Positions 21,496-32,510 are shown, numbered from the stretch's first letter. The stretch: 64,000 nucleotides of DNA from Aphanomyces cochlioides (GCA_019828595.1 JAHQRK010000035.1:452175-516174); one strand, 5' to 3'. Numbers and translations: made by a program. Notes: generated by a model not told the origin, from the sequence alone.

Positions 21496-22451
21496 ATGGC
21501 TTGTATTTCGGACCTAATGAGACTATCATGCGCTCAATTAAAGCATTCCTCATTTTCACAGCAACGAAGAATGGACAACGACTGCATTTGGCACATAGGT
21601 CAGCCATTACTGACACGCAAATACCCAAACAAAGCTCAAACAGGAAGACGATTCAAGTCAATGTTTGGTGTATCACCCAGCATTGCCTCCAATCTGTGGA
21701 AAGATCTGCAGCCAACACCCTCAGATGCTAAGCCCTGTCACTTGCTATGGGCCCTTCTGTTTCTCAAAGTTTATGCAACGGAGCACGTCCATGCGGCATT
21801 GTGTCAAGTGGACGAGAAGACCTTTCGAAAATGGACAGGGATTATGGTAGATGCTCTTGCTGGAATGCAAGTGGTAAGATGTTCGTGGTGATTTTAATTA
21901 TAATGGTTGTAGATAACCTGGAATCGTCGATTCGATTTGGCTCCACGATGAGCAAATATCTTGGTATCCTTGGATGGCACCAATTTTGTTATCAATGAAC
22001 CAACACCATTTGATCGTAAATGGTGGTCTCACAAATTCAACAAGTCCGCACTACGTTACGAAGTGGGAATTTGTATACGATCAGGTCATATCGTTTGGGT
22101 CAACGGAAGTAAACCAGCTGGAGAGTGGTCAGACCTCAAGCTCGCGCGAGAAGCTTATGTTATGGCGGTCTTACCAGGTGAAATGACACTTGCCGACAAG
22201 GGGTACATGGATCGCGACTTTTTCGTGAATCCAACGTACAACCCAGAATCTGCAGGTATACAGAAGAAATCATGGCTAGGCATGAAACTGCCAATGCAAG
22301 ACTAAAACAGTTTGGCGTCTTGAAGTGTGTTTATCGACATCGCATCGAGGATCATATGATGTGCTTTTTGGCAGTGGCTAATACGGTTCAGGTCTGCATT
22401 AAGAATGAATCACCACTGTATTCAGTCGTGAAATTAATCGACCAGCTTTAA
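21496..22451 (+). pseudogene. DDE_Tnp_4-type transposase with a nonsense codon and a frameshift
   Basis: Exon 1 (21496-21873) encodes an N-terminal helical region (RRFKSMFGVS..., KPCHLLWALLFLKVY). A 39-bp intron leads into exon 2 at 21913. The catalytic domain is recognisable: SLDGTNFVINEPTPFDRKWW (first Asp), a GEWSDLKLAR block (second Asp), LADKGYMDRDFF, then MARHETANARLKQFG (Glu) and a CFLAVANTVQ tail ending at 22451. Two defects are visible: TGA at 21949-21951, where a Trp codon would fit (PR-stop-ANI), and a shift of frame between about 22245 and 22272, just before the catalytic Glu segment. The element is therefore probably not autonomous now, although its domains are well preserved. 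Confidence 0.8.
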
Positions 22452-22710
22452 TGGACTTAACTATATTTTTCATCTCGACCTGAGGCTATGATACCTGCTT
22501 GCAATGTGTATTCGTCTATGCTCGATTCCCGCATCACCCTGTACACAATTATTAATTGATAGAATCAATACTTTGTTTTTAAATAGAATATGTATTATCA
22601 GAGGTTTACGTGTAATGTAGTGGTAAAGTAATATTACACGAATACTTTATAGTTTTATAATTACTTTACCAAAATGTGTTTGTAGCAAATATTTCTGGAC
22701 GGAGGTAGTA

Positions 22711-23461
22711 TATGGAGGTACCATGAAGACAATTCTACTGCGATCTTCCTTGTTTGAATTATAGTTCTCACATATCCCTTATTAATCTATATTTCCTGTG
22801 GAAAATAATACCTCGGAAATTTATAAGAGTTGTACCATTTCACTATACTTCACCAACCAAACCAGCTTTACCCAAATAATACTTATTCAAATTTTTGGAG
22901 CACGTCACATCATATTGAACAACTTAGTGAGGAGGTCGATGTGCTTTTGGTCCTGCTTTGGCAGTGCGTTCCTCTAAGAATATCCCCACCGCTGTCAGCT
23001 AAAAAGGGGGCTATTTACATTAGCCAGCAGCTTAGCAATTCTAAAGGAGCATATTCCATGATTTCCGCACCGTCAGTAGAAGCAAGCTATCACAGGTAAT
23101 TTTCTCCACGCTAACTTTGTTAATATCTTGTTTGTTGAGAGTTTGCAAATGAACACGTTAATTGCCAAACGAGTGTTTAGTGTTAGCAAGGCATTCAGGA
23201 CTTTTGCTGTTTTTGCGATGGCTATAATATATATTTAACCGGTGGCTAAGATCTTCTCCACCGGTCACTGTGTTTGACACTAAAACGGAGTTCTTGCTTG
23301 TTGCGACACTGAGTTTCGCTCCATCGGTACTCCGAGTCTGACACGGAGACTGATATTCAAACTACGGGCACGGAGTTTGATGCCTCAAACACGGAGTCGA
23401 AACCCCAGAGCCCAGTGTTTGGGCCTAACACTGGATTTCTAAACATATCGAAAAGTATGGC
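22711..23461. other. Non-genic DNA between transposons
   Basis: No gene is supported. Between about 23280 and 23430 the words CGGAGT, CGGAGA and CCGAGT recur at irregular spacing, giving a degenerate repeat without a clear period. Confidence 0.4.
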
Positions 23462-24214
23462 ATGAAAACTTTGATTGAACCTATACGATATTGCAACAAC
23501 TCATTCGAGTGGCAAGAAGAGGTGTGGATGTTCGACACAGAAAACAAGCTTCTCTATAAAGCGTTGATCCGAGTATCTGAAGATCCCATCGCTGGAACAG
23601 GTCAACTCTCGTCGACATTCAGAGATTCGATGTCTAAGATCTAAAATGAACGTCGCCCAGAAATGCTGCCCGAACGAACATCAAGAACTTTGGAGGAAAC
23701 TTTGCGGTTATCAAGTTGTATGTTGGGAAATTCAATGGTTGCTACGCAGAAGAGTCGGATCTATGAAGAGTAGAGAAAACATAGACGACTTTGTCGAATG
23801 TGCGAAAACATTTTTTTACGAACGCAATGTTAACAAGTCTAACAAACACCACGCTTCAAGTTCATGGAATGCTGGAGATTTCTCTCTACAAAGCCAAAAT
23901 GGGAAGCGTGCAGAAGCTCGTCAAAAAGAAGGCATGTCTCCCAACAAGGGCGTCTCAGATGAGCAGGACGTTCTCATTGCCATGGTCAGCGTTTTGTCGT
24001 TTTCATCTGAGACTTCTTGTTTGGAAAATCCGAGGGTGCCAAGGCTGCAAAGCGTCGCAAGAAAAATCTTGAAAAGCGACGTGACGATGATGACTCTCTT
24101 GCCAAGGCTACAGCAGGGATGGCGGCTGCTATTAAAATGATGGCCCAAGCACAGACTATTGTTGCAAATATGCAATTGTATACAATGCCAATGGAAAACC
24201 TGACGCTGGTCTAA
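23462..24214 (+). pseudogene. Decayed ORF remnant, possibly transposon-associated
   Basis: Three partly overlapping open frames (23462-23644, 23646-24140, 24017-24214) follow one another with shifts. The first has W-x-x-E-VWMFDTENKLLYKALIRV and a GTGQLSS turn; the last is Lys/Arg/Asp-rich followed by MAAAIKMMAQAQTI. This layout recalls Myb/SANT-like or DUF6818-type proteins common in oomycete repeats, but the match is weak. No intact start-to-stop frame can be made. It may belong to an element older than the copia insertion downstream. Confidence 0.3.
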
Positions 24215-24601
24215 AGAAGATTTTTAAACTACAGCGAGCCGAAGTTGTTTATTGAAGGAGTAAATCAAGGTTGGCAAGTCCCAGCGTATCACGTTTCCAA
24301 GTACCAGGTTCCCAAGTATCAAGTCTCAAAGTATCAAGTTTTGAAGAACAAATTGGGATGTCAGTCTCAAGTATCGAAGAACGCGTCCAAGGAGAGGTAT
24401 TAGTGTTAGGAGGTAGTGTTCGGTTCATGTACGGTGGCACATACCATGGACGTGTGTGTACGTGTACGTATGGGCGAACAATGTCACACACCCATTGGAC
24501 GCGTGGAAGCCATCAAATTTTCAATTCACTTTCCATTTTTCCGGATTTCCCAGCACCAGTCATTCTCAAAAGCCATTCATTTTGTTGAGGTTATGAGCCC
24601 A
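24215..24601 (+). other. Putative 5' LTR/leader of the copia element
   Basis: The segment precedes the gag start. GGTTATGAGCCC at 24588-24599 loosely resembles the initiator-Met-tRNA primer-binding site of copia elements. A phrase like CAAGTATCAAGT recurs at 24297-24345. No second LTR exists to compare with, since the 3' end of the element is replaced by satellite, so the LTR limits cannot be fixed. Confidence 0.3.
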
Positions 24602-25330
24602 ATGGACGCCACAACAGCAACCGATTCCTCCTACAAGGTCAACTAGTCCAATGGCGACAACTTCAACCTCTGTAAATTCAAGATGATGATTGTGCTCGAA
24701 GACAAGGACCTCAGGGACATCATCTCTCGGGGGTTGAGCAGTGGGAAGACAAGGTGGACGACGCGAGCCAGGCGAGCTTCAAGAAGCGGCAGAAGAAAGT
24801 GTTCGCGATCGTGTGCCTGCCGTTGGAAGACTCGCAGTTGAGTATGATGCAATCGTGCACTACGGCGGCGCAAGCATGGAAGCGATTGGAAGACCATTGC
24901 GAAAAGAAAAGTCTCGCCAACAAGTTGTACCTGCGAAAGAAGTTCTTTGCGTGCGCCATGGCTGAAGGAACCGACAAGATGCACCACTTTTACGAACTGA
25001 AGACACTGTCGGAGCCATTGGAGCGCCAGACAGTGAAGAAGGCCTGGCAATCACCCTCTTGGGCAGCCAGCCGGAGTCCTATGACATCCTCATCACGGCG
25101 CTCCTTACAAGACAAGAGAAGACGAAGAAGTTACAATGCAAGATATGTGGCCAAATGGGCCTCTGGGCAATCAAGTGTGACCGTCGTGGTGAAAAGAAGC
25201 AGAGTGTTGCAACGATGGCCAATGAAGAAAGCGATTATCTCTTTATGGCAAGTGGACATGAAGAAAGTGGTGATGGAACTAATGGCGCCTCAAGGTCTTC
25301 AACGTGGTGTACTGAAGAACGTTTTGTTCG
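24602..25330 (+). pseudogene. Copia gag remnant with degenerate zinc knuckle
   Basis: Starting at ATG 24602 (MDATTATDSS), the frame hits TAG at 24644-24646 and shifts again near 24740, after which a good gag stretch is readable to about 25050: KKRQKKVFAIVCLPLEDSQ, AAQAWKRLEDH, NKLYLRKKFFACAMAEG. This is the UBN2-type gag of Ty1/copia elements. A further frame shift leads to CKICGQMGLWAIKC, which is a CCHC zinc knuckle whose His is Trp. Gag would form the virus-like particle, but this copy cannot make it. Confidence 0.7.
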
Positions 25331-26440
25331 TTCCCAAGATCAGTTGAAATCTGGTTTCAGTTAGACGATTTGCCGCTGATGGCGCGAGATTTCATTCGAG
25401 AAGAACAATTGCGTCATGGAAAAGCAATGAAGACCAGTCAGCATTGGAAGTCGTTTTGGAAAGGGCCTCTACAAGTTGTCAATGCAGCCTGTCAAGAGGA
25501 AGGATCACATCGGCGTCAAGACCTCGAAACACTCGTCGAGAACGACATGGTGAGCGATTTGTTGTTGAAGACTGCCGAAGATTGGAAATTATACGACTCG
25601 TGTGCCTTGGAAAAGCAAGCACGTTTCAAGTTTGCAAAGAAATCCACGAATTGTTCGACTACGTCTCTTGAAGAAGCCAGCTCAGATGTTTGCGAGCCGA
25701 TGCATACTCCATTCTTGACTATAACGTGTACTTTGTTAACATCATTGGTGGTATCTCAACGTGTTGCTGGGTTGACTTCATGCGCCACAAGCCCGAAGTC
25801 TTCACCAAGTTCACCGAGTTTCATGCCATGGTGAGGAATCAATTCAAAGCATGCATCAAGCGTCTACGAAGTGAAAATGGCAAAGAGTATCAAAACAAGA
25901 AATTTGAAGAGTACTGCAAGAAGTATGGGATCCTGCAGCGGTTTTCGCCAGCATAAACCCGCGAACTGAATGACATGGCTGAGCGGATAAATCGCACACT
26001 TGTTAAAAGTGCACGCTGTATTCTTGAACATACAAAACTACTTGAGGAGTAATGCGCCGAAGCTGTTGTGGTTTTGCACATCTTCAAAATCGCAAGCGCT
26101 TGAAGAGAAGAAATCGCCGTATGAAGTGGTCACAGGCAGGAAGCCCAAGATTGGCCATTTTCAAGTATTTGGTTGCAAAAATGTCCATGTACCCAAGGAA
26201 AAGCGCAGGAAGTTGGATGCCAAGTCTACACGATGTCGGTTGGTTGGCTACGATCGCTTTGATCAAGGTTATCGTATTGGGGAAGCCTTTGTCCATGTAC
26301 CCAAGGAAAAGCGCAGGAAGTTGGATTCCAAGTCTACACGATGTCGGTTGGTTGGTTACGATCGCTTTGATCAAGGTTATCGTATTGGGGATCTTGAAAT
26401 GGAAGAATCATCATCAATGGTCTGTAAAGTAATCCTGACT
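25331..26440 (+). pseudogene. Copia integrase remnant with in-frame duplication
   Basis: A pre-integrase Cys segment (YDSCALEKQARFKFAKKS) at about 25586-25650 is followed, after a frame change, by the integrase core at 25690-25956 (VDFMRHKPEVFTKFTEFH, RLRSENGKEYQNKKFEEYC), which carries the Asp/Glu region typical of rve domains. Another shift leads to the C-terminal part KKSPYEVVTGRKPKIGHFQV and RCRLVGYDRFDQGYRI. About 100 bp of this part occurs twice (26183-26282 and 26291-26390). The frame breaks show an inactive integrase. Confidence 0.72.
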
Positions 26441-27279
26441 TCCTCAGAGCGCAAGCACGACCATACACCATTGGCATTGGGAGTATACTTCACATCACTC
26501 TTGGAGTTTTGGCTGCGCTGCTGCCCCAACTCTTGGTGTGGACAAGCTTGTGGCAGGACAGCAACTCATAGCTCCGAAATCCACTCAAACAGTCGGTCGT
26601 GATGTGAAATTCGACGAGTCCAAGTTCTGGATTGATTCCAGCCACAAGATACTGTGACTTTCCCCAGCAATGACAAATTTGGTTCAAGTGACACCAGTTA
26701 CCACCGACCACAATACCACGAAAATGAAGAATTTGAAGACGACAGCGTGAATGACGATGAAGAATTCGAAGGCAACAGTATGAGCGTCAATATGCATGAA
26801 AATGACACAGAAACGCATCAAGTGCGAGATGTGCCAAGGCCGCGTACAGAGGCAATGAAGCGTCCTGACCGATCAGAGTCATTAGAAAACTTTACCGAAC
26901 AACGTCATCCGAAAAGCACACCTCAAAGCCACCTTCGACTTTTGAACCTGGTCCAGTACAATCGACAGCCACTCAAGGCCGACCTCCACGACATGATCGT
27001 CCAATGTCAATCAAGCGACCTGATCGAACAGCATATTTGGATAGCATGACTGAACGTCCCTAAACAAAGCGTGTGTCATCAGCACTAAGATGGGAAGACA
27101 ATCAAGAAAACAATTAGTCGCAGTCGGTGTCGTCGGAAGATAATTCCTCTGATGATGACGATTTCGTGCACCAGACACTGGCGTCAAACGTCCAAATTGG
27201 TCCAAGTCACTGGAAGCCAAAGCAAACGACAAACTTTGCCGCCTCAATTATGGTGGTAAGTTGCTCAATTTGCCCACGT

Positions 27280-27965
27280 TGTTTCAGAGGGAGAATTTTG
27301 CCTTCGACTTGTCAAGAAGAAACGGAATCTGACAACGCGAGCAAATGGAAAGAAACATGTGAGTGGGATATCAAGTCATTTATGGGCAACAAGACTTGGG
27401 ATGTGGTGGAATTACCTCAATGAAGAAAAGCCATCGGTTGCAAGTGGGTCTTCAAGGTCAAGGAAAAGGCTGACAGATCGGTCGGCAAGTACAAGGCACG
27501 CTTGGTGGCCAAAGGATATTTCCAGAAACTTGGCCTCGACTATGAAGAAACCTTTGCGCCAGTGGCCAAGTTTACATCTATTCGTGTACTGCTCTGCCTT
27601 GCTGGCAAACACAATTTGGAGCTGCAGCAAATGGATGCCAACACGGCCTTCCTCAACAGCGATCTGGATGAAGATATTAACACGGAATCCTGATGGCCTT
27701 AACGACCATGCAAACCCGCGTTTTTGAAGCCTGTCTTGAAATTGAAGAAAAGCCTTTATGGATTGAAGCAAACACCAAGATTATTGAACCAAATCATTGA
27801 CGGTTCCGTGTTGTCTATCGGCTTCATCAAGTCAAAAGCGGGTCATTGCATCTAAGTCAAGCGTCAAGACGAATACATCATCGTCGTATCACTTTACGTC
27901 GACGACTTGATTCTCGCTTCCAACTCTGATGAAATGATGCAAAGCTCTGTCATATTGTGTTGGCA
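27280..27965 (+). pseudogene. Copia reverse transcriptase remnant
   Basis: The frame IKSFMGNKTWDVVELPQ ends at 27423; the next frame continues CKWVFKVKEKADRSVGKYK, RLVAKGYFQKLGLDYEETFAPVAKF, QQMDANTAFLNSDLDEDI and breaks at about 27690. SLYVDDLILASNSDEMM at about 27886-27945 contains the YVDD catalytic box. The blocks are in the normal order of a Ty1/copia RT but spread over at least three frames. Confidence 0.82.
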
Positions 27966-28102
27966 TTGAAATCATGTGCTCTTCAAGTGGATCTGTCTTG
28001 ACAACAGTCCAAGTTCCTCAAATCGGTATTGGCAAAATTCATCATGCAAGAGTGTAAGCCTGTCAAGATATCACAAGAATCTGGCCAAAGCTGAGCAAGT
28101 CA

Positions 28103-28735
28103 ATGTGCTCAACAGCCGATGGAGAGAAGAACGAGATGCGCCGTATCCCTTATCGAAGTGCTGTTGGTTGTCAGATGTATCTCATGATTGAAGCAAGACC
28201 CGGCATTGCCGTCTCAATGGGAGTTGCAAGTCAGTTTCTTGAGAATCCTGGACAGCAGCATTGGTCCGCCGTCAAACGCATCTTTCGTTACCTCAAAGGG
28301 ACTGAAGACTTTGGCATTGAATACTCTGTAAGTCAAGACGTGCCTGGCTACACCGATGCAGACTGGGCTGGCGATACTCATACAAGACATTCGACAGTGG
28401 CTACTGTTTCACGCTCAACAATGGTAGTGTAAGCTGGAGGAGTCGAAAGCAGCGAACCGTGGCGTCATCATCGACCGAAGCCAAATACATGGATCTCACT
28501 CAGGCATCGCAAGATGCCGTTCGGACCAAGTTGGTGCTTGGTCGTCCACCACACGAGCATGACACCTTTCAAACATGGATAAAACAGTTGCTACTGGACT
28601 CGGATGAGGTCGATGTCAAAACTCTAATCGTGGTGTGTGAAGACAATCCATGGAAGTATTGCTTTGGCGAAAAATCCACACCTCAAAAATGGCGCGAAAC
28701 ACATCGACATTTACTACAACATCATATGACACATT
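28103..28735 (+). pseudogene. Copia RNase H/3' end, interrupted by a satellite fragment
   Basis: RIPYRSAVGCQMYLMIEARP, QHWSAVKRIFRYLKGTEDFG and GYTDADWAGDTHTRHS are classical copia RNase H blocks. After a frame break comes VSWRSRKQRTVASSSTEAKY-type sequence to ASQDAV at 28519. A 58-bp stretch (28520-28577) identical to the satellite consensus then intervenes, and the copia frame resumes WIKQLLLDSDEVDVKTLIV to about 28700. The expected 3' LTR is not seen; diverged satellite begins at about 28735. Confidence 0.8.
28520..28577 (+). repeat. 58-bp exact satellite fragment inside copia RNase H
   Basis: From TTCGGACC to TTTCAAACATG the sequence equals the 183-bp satellite monomer of the 35.7-41.2 kb array base for base. 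On both sides the sequence is copia, and removing the insert restores the DAV-WIK continuity expected in RNase H. Confidence 0.85.
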
Positions 28736-29170
28736 TCAAACATGCCAGACGGGGTTCTCGATGGCGTCGAGATCTGCATGTGGCACGTGGGTACCAAAAG
28801 TGGAGAAAACGTGGCATCCAGATGCAGTTTGTGGGGTATGCTTGGGACACTCGCGTGTAGCTTTCGTGTCAAGATGGTGCTTGGTCCACCACACTACCAT
28901 GACACCTTTCAAACGTGCCAGACGTGGCGAGTGGGCGTCTTCATGGGGTCGAGAGATGCACGTGCCAAGTCGCAGCACATGCGACGAGAAACACGTGGAG
29001 ATGCATCTTGTGGCGTGTGTTTGGGACACTCGCGTGTAGCTTTCGTGTCAAGTTGGTGCTTGGTCCACCACACTACCATGACACCTTTCAAACGTGCCAG
29101 ACGTGGCGAGTGGGCGTCGTCATGGGGTCGAGAGATGCACGTGCCAAGTCGCAGCACATGCGACTCGAGT
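28735..29170 (+). repeat. Diverged satellite monomers left of the LINE
   Basis: About two and a half monomers related to the main satellite but clearly diverged: GTGTAGCTTTCGTGTCAAG replaces the consensus GTGTTGATTTCGGACCAAG, and an AAGTCGCAGCACATGCGAC block replaces the ACCAAGTGGAG region. The spacing here is 179 bp (CTTTCGTGTC at 28861 and 29040) rather than 183. They look like older or array-edge variants. Confidence 0.85.
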
Positions 29171-29294
29171 CAGGGTGAATCATCCAGTGCCATTCCATCC
29201 ATTCAGAGCTTGGCGTCGGCAAGTGGAACACGGGGGCATCCTCTTCAGAAACAATCTCAAACAATCGTGATAACTTGGTCACCAAGATTGAGAT

Positions 29295-32200
29295 CTATTG
29301 TTTCGTTGGAGTGACAAAATTGGCTTGGCGGCAGGCACGGTTGATTTTGTCGAACAAGATCGAAGCTGGCCAAACTCGCTGACACGGAGTCAACAAATGC
29401 GACAACTTCGTGATGTGAAGCGAAGCCAATATATTGGCTTGGTCTTGCGTCGATGTAGAGCACTGATCGTATAGGTCTTCGAGTCCAGGCAGATACGAGT
29501 TGTGCCAAAGGGGAACATCCAAAGATGAGATGTGATTTGGACAGCCGTACGGAGTCCAGCGGGATTCAAACCAGCTACTCAATAAGGCTTTCCACATTGG
29601 AGTGATATTGGGATTCTTGTACAGTTGTCTGATGAATGCAGAAGAGCCATTTGCCAAGAGGAGATCTCGGGGGGAACCCCATGGATGAAAAGCCTTCTCG
29701 AGGAGAGTATAGCCCGGCGTAATCCAGGCGGACATGGCAGACTTGCGGGGTGGGGTGGTGATGGCTTGAATGCATCTGATCATGACAGAGCGGTTGTGTT
29801 GTTGCCATAAAGCAAGTGCATGGTGCAGGCCTAAGCCACCGGACTTCTTCGGCATGAATAGGATCTCCTTTTTGATCAAACGGAGGCCATGGACAGAGGA
29901 GGATGGGTTGATTTCTTCACCATGCATAAATTGAAGCATGGCCTTGTCGATCTTTTTGGCCAGGTCTTTGTCGGCAGGGACAAAAGCCAGTTGGTACCAT
30001 AACACAGGCAGACATATGCTGTGCAGGATAGTGACTTTTCCGGCCATGGTTCGAGCCTTGTAGAGCCACAAAGACAAGCGAGCCACAAACTTCTCAAACA
30101 CGTAATTGAAACGTGCCAATGGAGAAAGATTGGGCGCAACCAAGATACCAAGAGCCTTCACGGGACTGTCGGAAGTAACTTGTAGTGAGGCAAGGTTCCC
30201 ATTCAACTGGCTGTAGGTCAGAATTTGGGTCTTGTCTACGTTGAGTCGGAAACCAGACTTGTCGCAAAAGGTTTGAACCAATGCAAGCTGCCGGTGGAGG
30301 CACGTCTCATTTGCAGCATAGAGTTGCGAGTCGTCGGCAAAGTAACTCCCAGTGTGGTAGCGATCCCCACACTTGATGCCATAGTTGGAGTGTTGCCGTA
30401 GGAGTTGGCACATCGGTTCCAAAGCGATCACAAACAGAAGTGGCGACAGTGGATCACCTTGCAACACACCGCGTGAGATGTGAACTGGCTTGGACAAGAA
30501 GCCGTTCACCAAGATGCGAGACTTGCGGCCCGAGTACAGTACGCGAACCATGTCAACAAAGGTTTCGGGAAAGCCATAGTAACGGAGGACGCGGAGCAAG
30601 TACGCGTGGTCCACGCGATCAAAAGCTTTCTCAAAGTCAAGCAGTGCCACCATCGAGGACGGACTGTGTAGTTTGATGTGGTGCAGCATGTCATCCAGTC
30701 GTGCAATATTGGTTTGGATATTGCTTCGACGGATAAAGCCTTGCTGGTCCGGGTGGATGATGTGTCGAATGTGGCGCTGGAGTCGATAAGCCAGAATACT
30801 CGTCAGGATTTTCACATCCGTGTTGAGTAGGCTAATGGGCCGATAGTTCTTGGCTTGTGACTTGGGGCCTTTCTTGTGCAGCAACACCAGCGTACTGACA
30901 AGTTGCATGGGAGTCAAGCGAGGGTGAGAATGGAGCTGGTGTGTGAATAGCAGCTCCAATACCAACGACCACTTGTGAGGTGCAAGTTTGAGGACTTCGA
31001 ATGGCAGAGCGTTGGGACCTGGCGCTGAGTTCGAACTGCTGTGTCGAATAGCATGATAGAACTCGTTGGCGCGCAAGGGAGCCGACAGCTCTTTCTGGGC
31101 TTGCTCTGGCAGTTGCTTGTGTCGAGTCAATGGGGTCAGAAATGACGACACTTCGTCTCCAGATCGCTGCACCTCGGGAGCTGCAAACAAGTCCTTGTAG
31201 TAGTCGACCAGGACGTCAGACATGCCTTGTTGATTGGAGACAACATTTCCATTGACATCCACCAACTCTTTGAAGACTGTCTTCTTCAAGGGGGTAGGGA
31301 CAGGGGACATGAAGTGGAACTTGGACGAGCGCTCTGCTTTGTACAAGTGAAGTTGGAACGCCTGGTCTTGACGAAACTGCTTGTCTCGATCTTGCAGCTC
31401 GTGAATTTGCTTTCGAAGGTCTCGCACTCGATCCACCAGCACTGAATCTTGACGCATGTTGGGGACTTGCAAAAGCGAAGCGATCTCGACAGCTAACTTC
31501 TTCAACGGCAGACGTTGTTTCTCCAATCGTTGAGAATGGAATTCTTTGAGTTGGGAGCGGATATCATTGACCAGCATGTCGTAGGCCTTGGAGATATTGT
31601 GGAATGTTGGAGACTTGTCCAAAAATCGATCCAGACATCCATGAACAGTCTCGGCCGCTCGTGGTAGACGAAGTAGCCAAGTTGGAGCTTTCCATGATCC
31701 AGAGCCATGGCGCAATGTTTGACGCTTTGTGATGATACGACAAGCCACGTGGTCAGCCTGTGGAACGTGTGGCATGTGCGTCGCCTTCCAATGACGAAGA
31801 CCCGCCAAGGTGGACGAACAAAAGATGTAGTCGAGTCGGTTGGTGAGTGTGGGACTTGTGAAGGTTCTTGCCACGGGGTTTTGACGGCGAAACAGATCCA
31901 CCAGAGACAAACTGTGCATCCATTGTTCCAGTTGAAGGGTGCCGGCCATGGTGGAGGTACTGGGTCTCAACGAATCCAAATCTTTGTTGAGAGTGCAGTT
32001 GAAATCTTCTCCAACAATGTGGAGCGCATGTGGAGGAAAGTCGCGTGGCAATTCTTCGAAGTAACTTGCTCGTTGTTGGAAGGCTGCCGGCGCATAGATA
32101 TTGTGGAGAACGACTGTCAGTGGACCCAGAGTACATCGCACTTGTAGATAACGACCACGAAGCACTGGGTTGTCATGAGGGACTTGAGTGGCGTTCTTCA

Positions 32201-32510
32201 AAGGAGAGTGAGGATGTATCAACGTAGCCAGACCTCCAGTGGCTGGCGACGTGGATACTTCAGGGTAAATAGGCTCTTCAAAGAACAAAGAGCCTTCGTG
32301 GTTTGTGATGCGTTGCCAATGGAACGCAACACGGTCGTGGAGACTTGGCGTGCGGAAACGGGTTTCTTGGATAAAGGAAACGTCGTGAACACTTGATAGT
32401 TTGTCGAGGATGTACCGATGACTGTTGGAGAAGCCATTGGTGTTGAGGGAGATGATTTGTGGGTCCCAGTCCACGAGTTCAGTTGGGACATCGGAGATGA
32501 GTGTTGTCAC
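29295..32510 (-). CDS. LINE ORF2: APE endonuclease and reverse transcriptase
   Basis: The frame encodes 1,071 residues. The N-terminal third is an apurinic-endonuclease-like domain (about 15-270): IISLNTNGF, FIQETRF, HIVGEDFNCTLN, RLDYIFCSS, QADHVACR. The RT domain (about 480-780) shows GPNALPFEVLK, NYRPISLLNTDVKI, QQGFIRRSNIQTNI, LLDFEKAFDRVDH, GVLQGDPLSPLLFVI and the catalytic SYFADDSQLYA. No RNase H or CCHC tail is seen. It nicks target DNA and primes reverse transcription. The frame begins with GTG after two in-frame TGA codons; there is no ATG before the endonuclease domain. The nearest ATG, at 32514, is in another frame and opens an 11-codon ORF. Reinitiation after ORF1 or a lost start codon are both possible. 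Confidence 0.88.
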   Translation of the reverse strand: MTTLISDVPTELVDWDPQIISLNTNGFSNSHRYILDKLSSVHDVSFIQETRFRTPSLHDRVAFHWQRITNHEGSLFFEEPIYPEVSTSPATGGLATLIHPHSPLKNATQVPHDNPVLRGRYLQVRCTLGPLTVVLHNIYAPAAFQQRASYFEELPRDFPPHALHIVGEDFNCTLNKDLDSLRPSTSTMAGTLQLEQWMHSLSLVDLFRRQNPVARTFTSPTLTNRLDYIFCSSTLAGLRHWKATHMPHVPQADHVACRIITKRQTLRHGSGSWKAPTWLLRLPRAAETVHGCLDRFLDKSPTFHNISKAYDMLVNDIRSQLKEFHSQRLEKQRLPLKKLAVEIASLLQVPNMRQDSVLVDRVRDLRKQIHELQDRDKQFRQDQAFQLHLYKAERSSKFHFMSPVPTPLKKTVFKELVDVNGNVVSNQQGMSDVLVDYYKDLFAAPEVQRSGDEVSSFLTPLTRHKQLPEQAQKELSAPLRANEFYHAIRHSSSNSAPGPNALPFEVLKLAPHKWSLVLELLFTHQLHSHPRLTPMQLVSTLVLLHKKGPKSQAKNYRPISLLNTDVKILTSILAYRLQRHIRHIIHPDQQGFIRRSNIQTNIARLDDMLHHIKLHSPSSMVALLDFEKAFDRVDHAYLLRVLRYYGFPETFVDMVRVLYSGRKSRILVNGFLSKPVHISRGVLQGDPLSPLLFVIALEPMCQLLRQHSNYGIKCGDRYHTGSYFADDSQLYAANETCLHRQLALVQTFCDKSGFRLNVDKTQILTYSQLNGNLASLQVTSDSPVKALGILVAPNLSPLARFNYVFEKFVARLSLWLYKARTMAGKVTILHSICLPVLWYQLAFVPADKDLAKKIDKAMLQFMHGEEINPSSSVHGLRLIKKEILFMPKKSGGLGLHHALALWQQHNRSVMIRCIQAITTPPRKSAMSAWITPGYTLLEKAFHPWGSPRDLLLANGSSAFIRQLYKNPNITPMWKALLSSWFESRWTPYGCPNHISSLDVPLWHNSYLPGLEDLYDQCSTSTQDQANILASLHITKLSHLLTPCQRVWPASILFDKINRACRQANFVTPTKQ

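Larger units (their letters stand above)
19705..22708 (+). mobile_element. 3.0-kb TIR DNA transposon with TA duplication (IS5/PIF-Harbinger/ISL2EU-like)
   Basis: The ends are near-perfect inverted repeats of about 29 bp, starting CTACCTCCGTCCAGAAATAT at the left and the reverse complement of this at the right. Each is flanked by TA, which would be the target duplication. Inside are two divergently arranged ORFs: a DDE transposase on the plus strand and a second protein on the minus strand, with a TTCGAA-rich AT spacer between them. An inverted repeat of TGGTAAAGTAAT (22621-22632 against 22660-22671) lies near the right end. The transposase type (DDE_Tnp_4) points to the IS5-related superfamily; the TA duplication fits ISL2EU-like better than classical PIF/Harbinger with TWA. 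Confidence 0.8.

Noticed and set aside
22830..23099. 89-codon open frame
   Set aside because: No recognisable features; probably chance.
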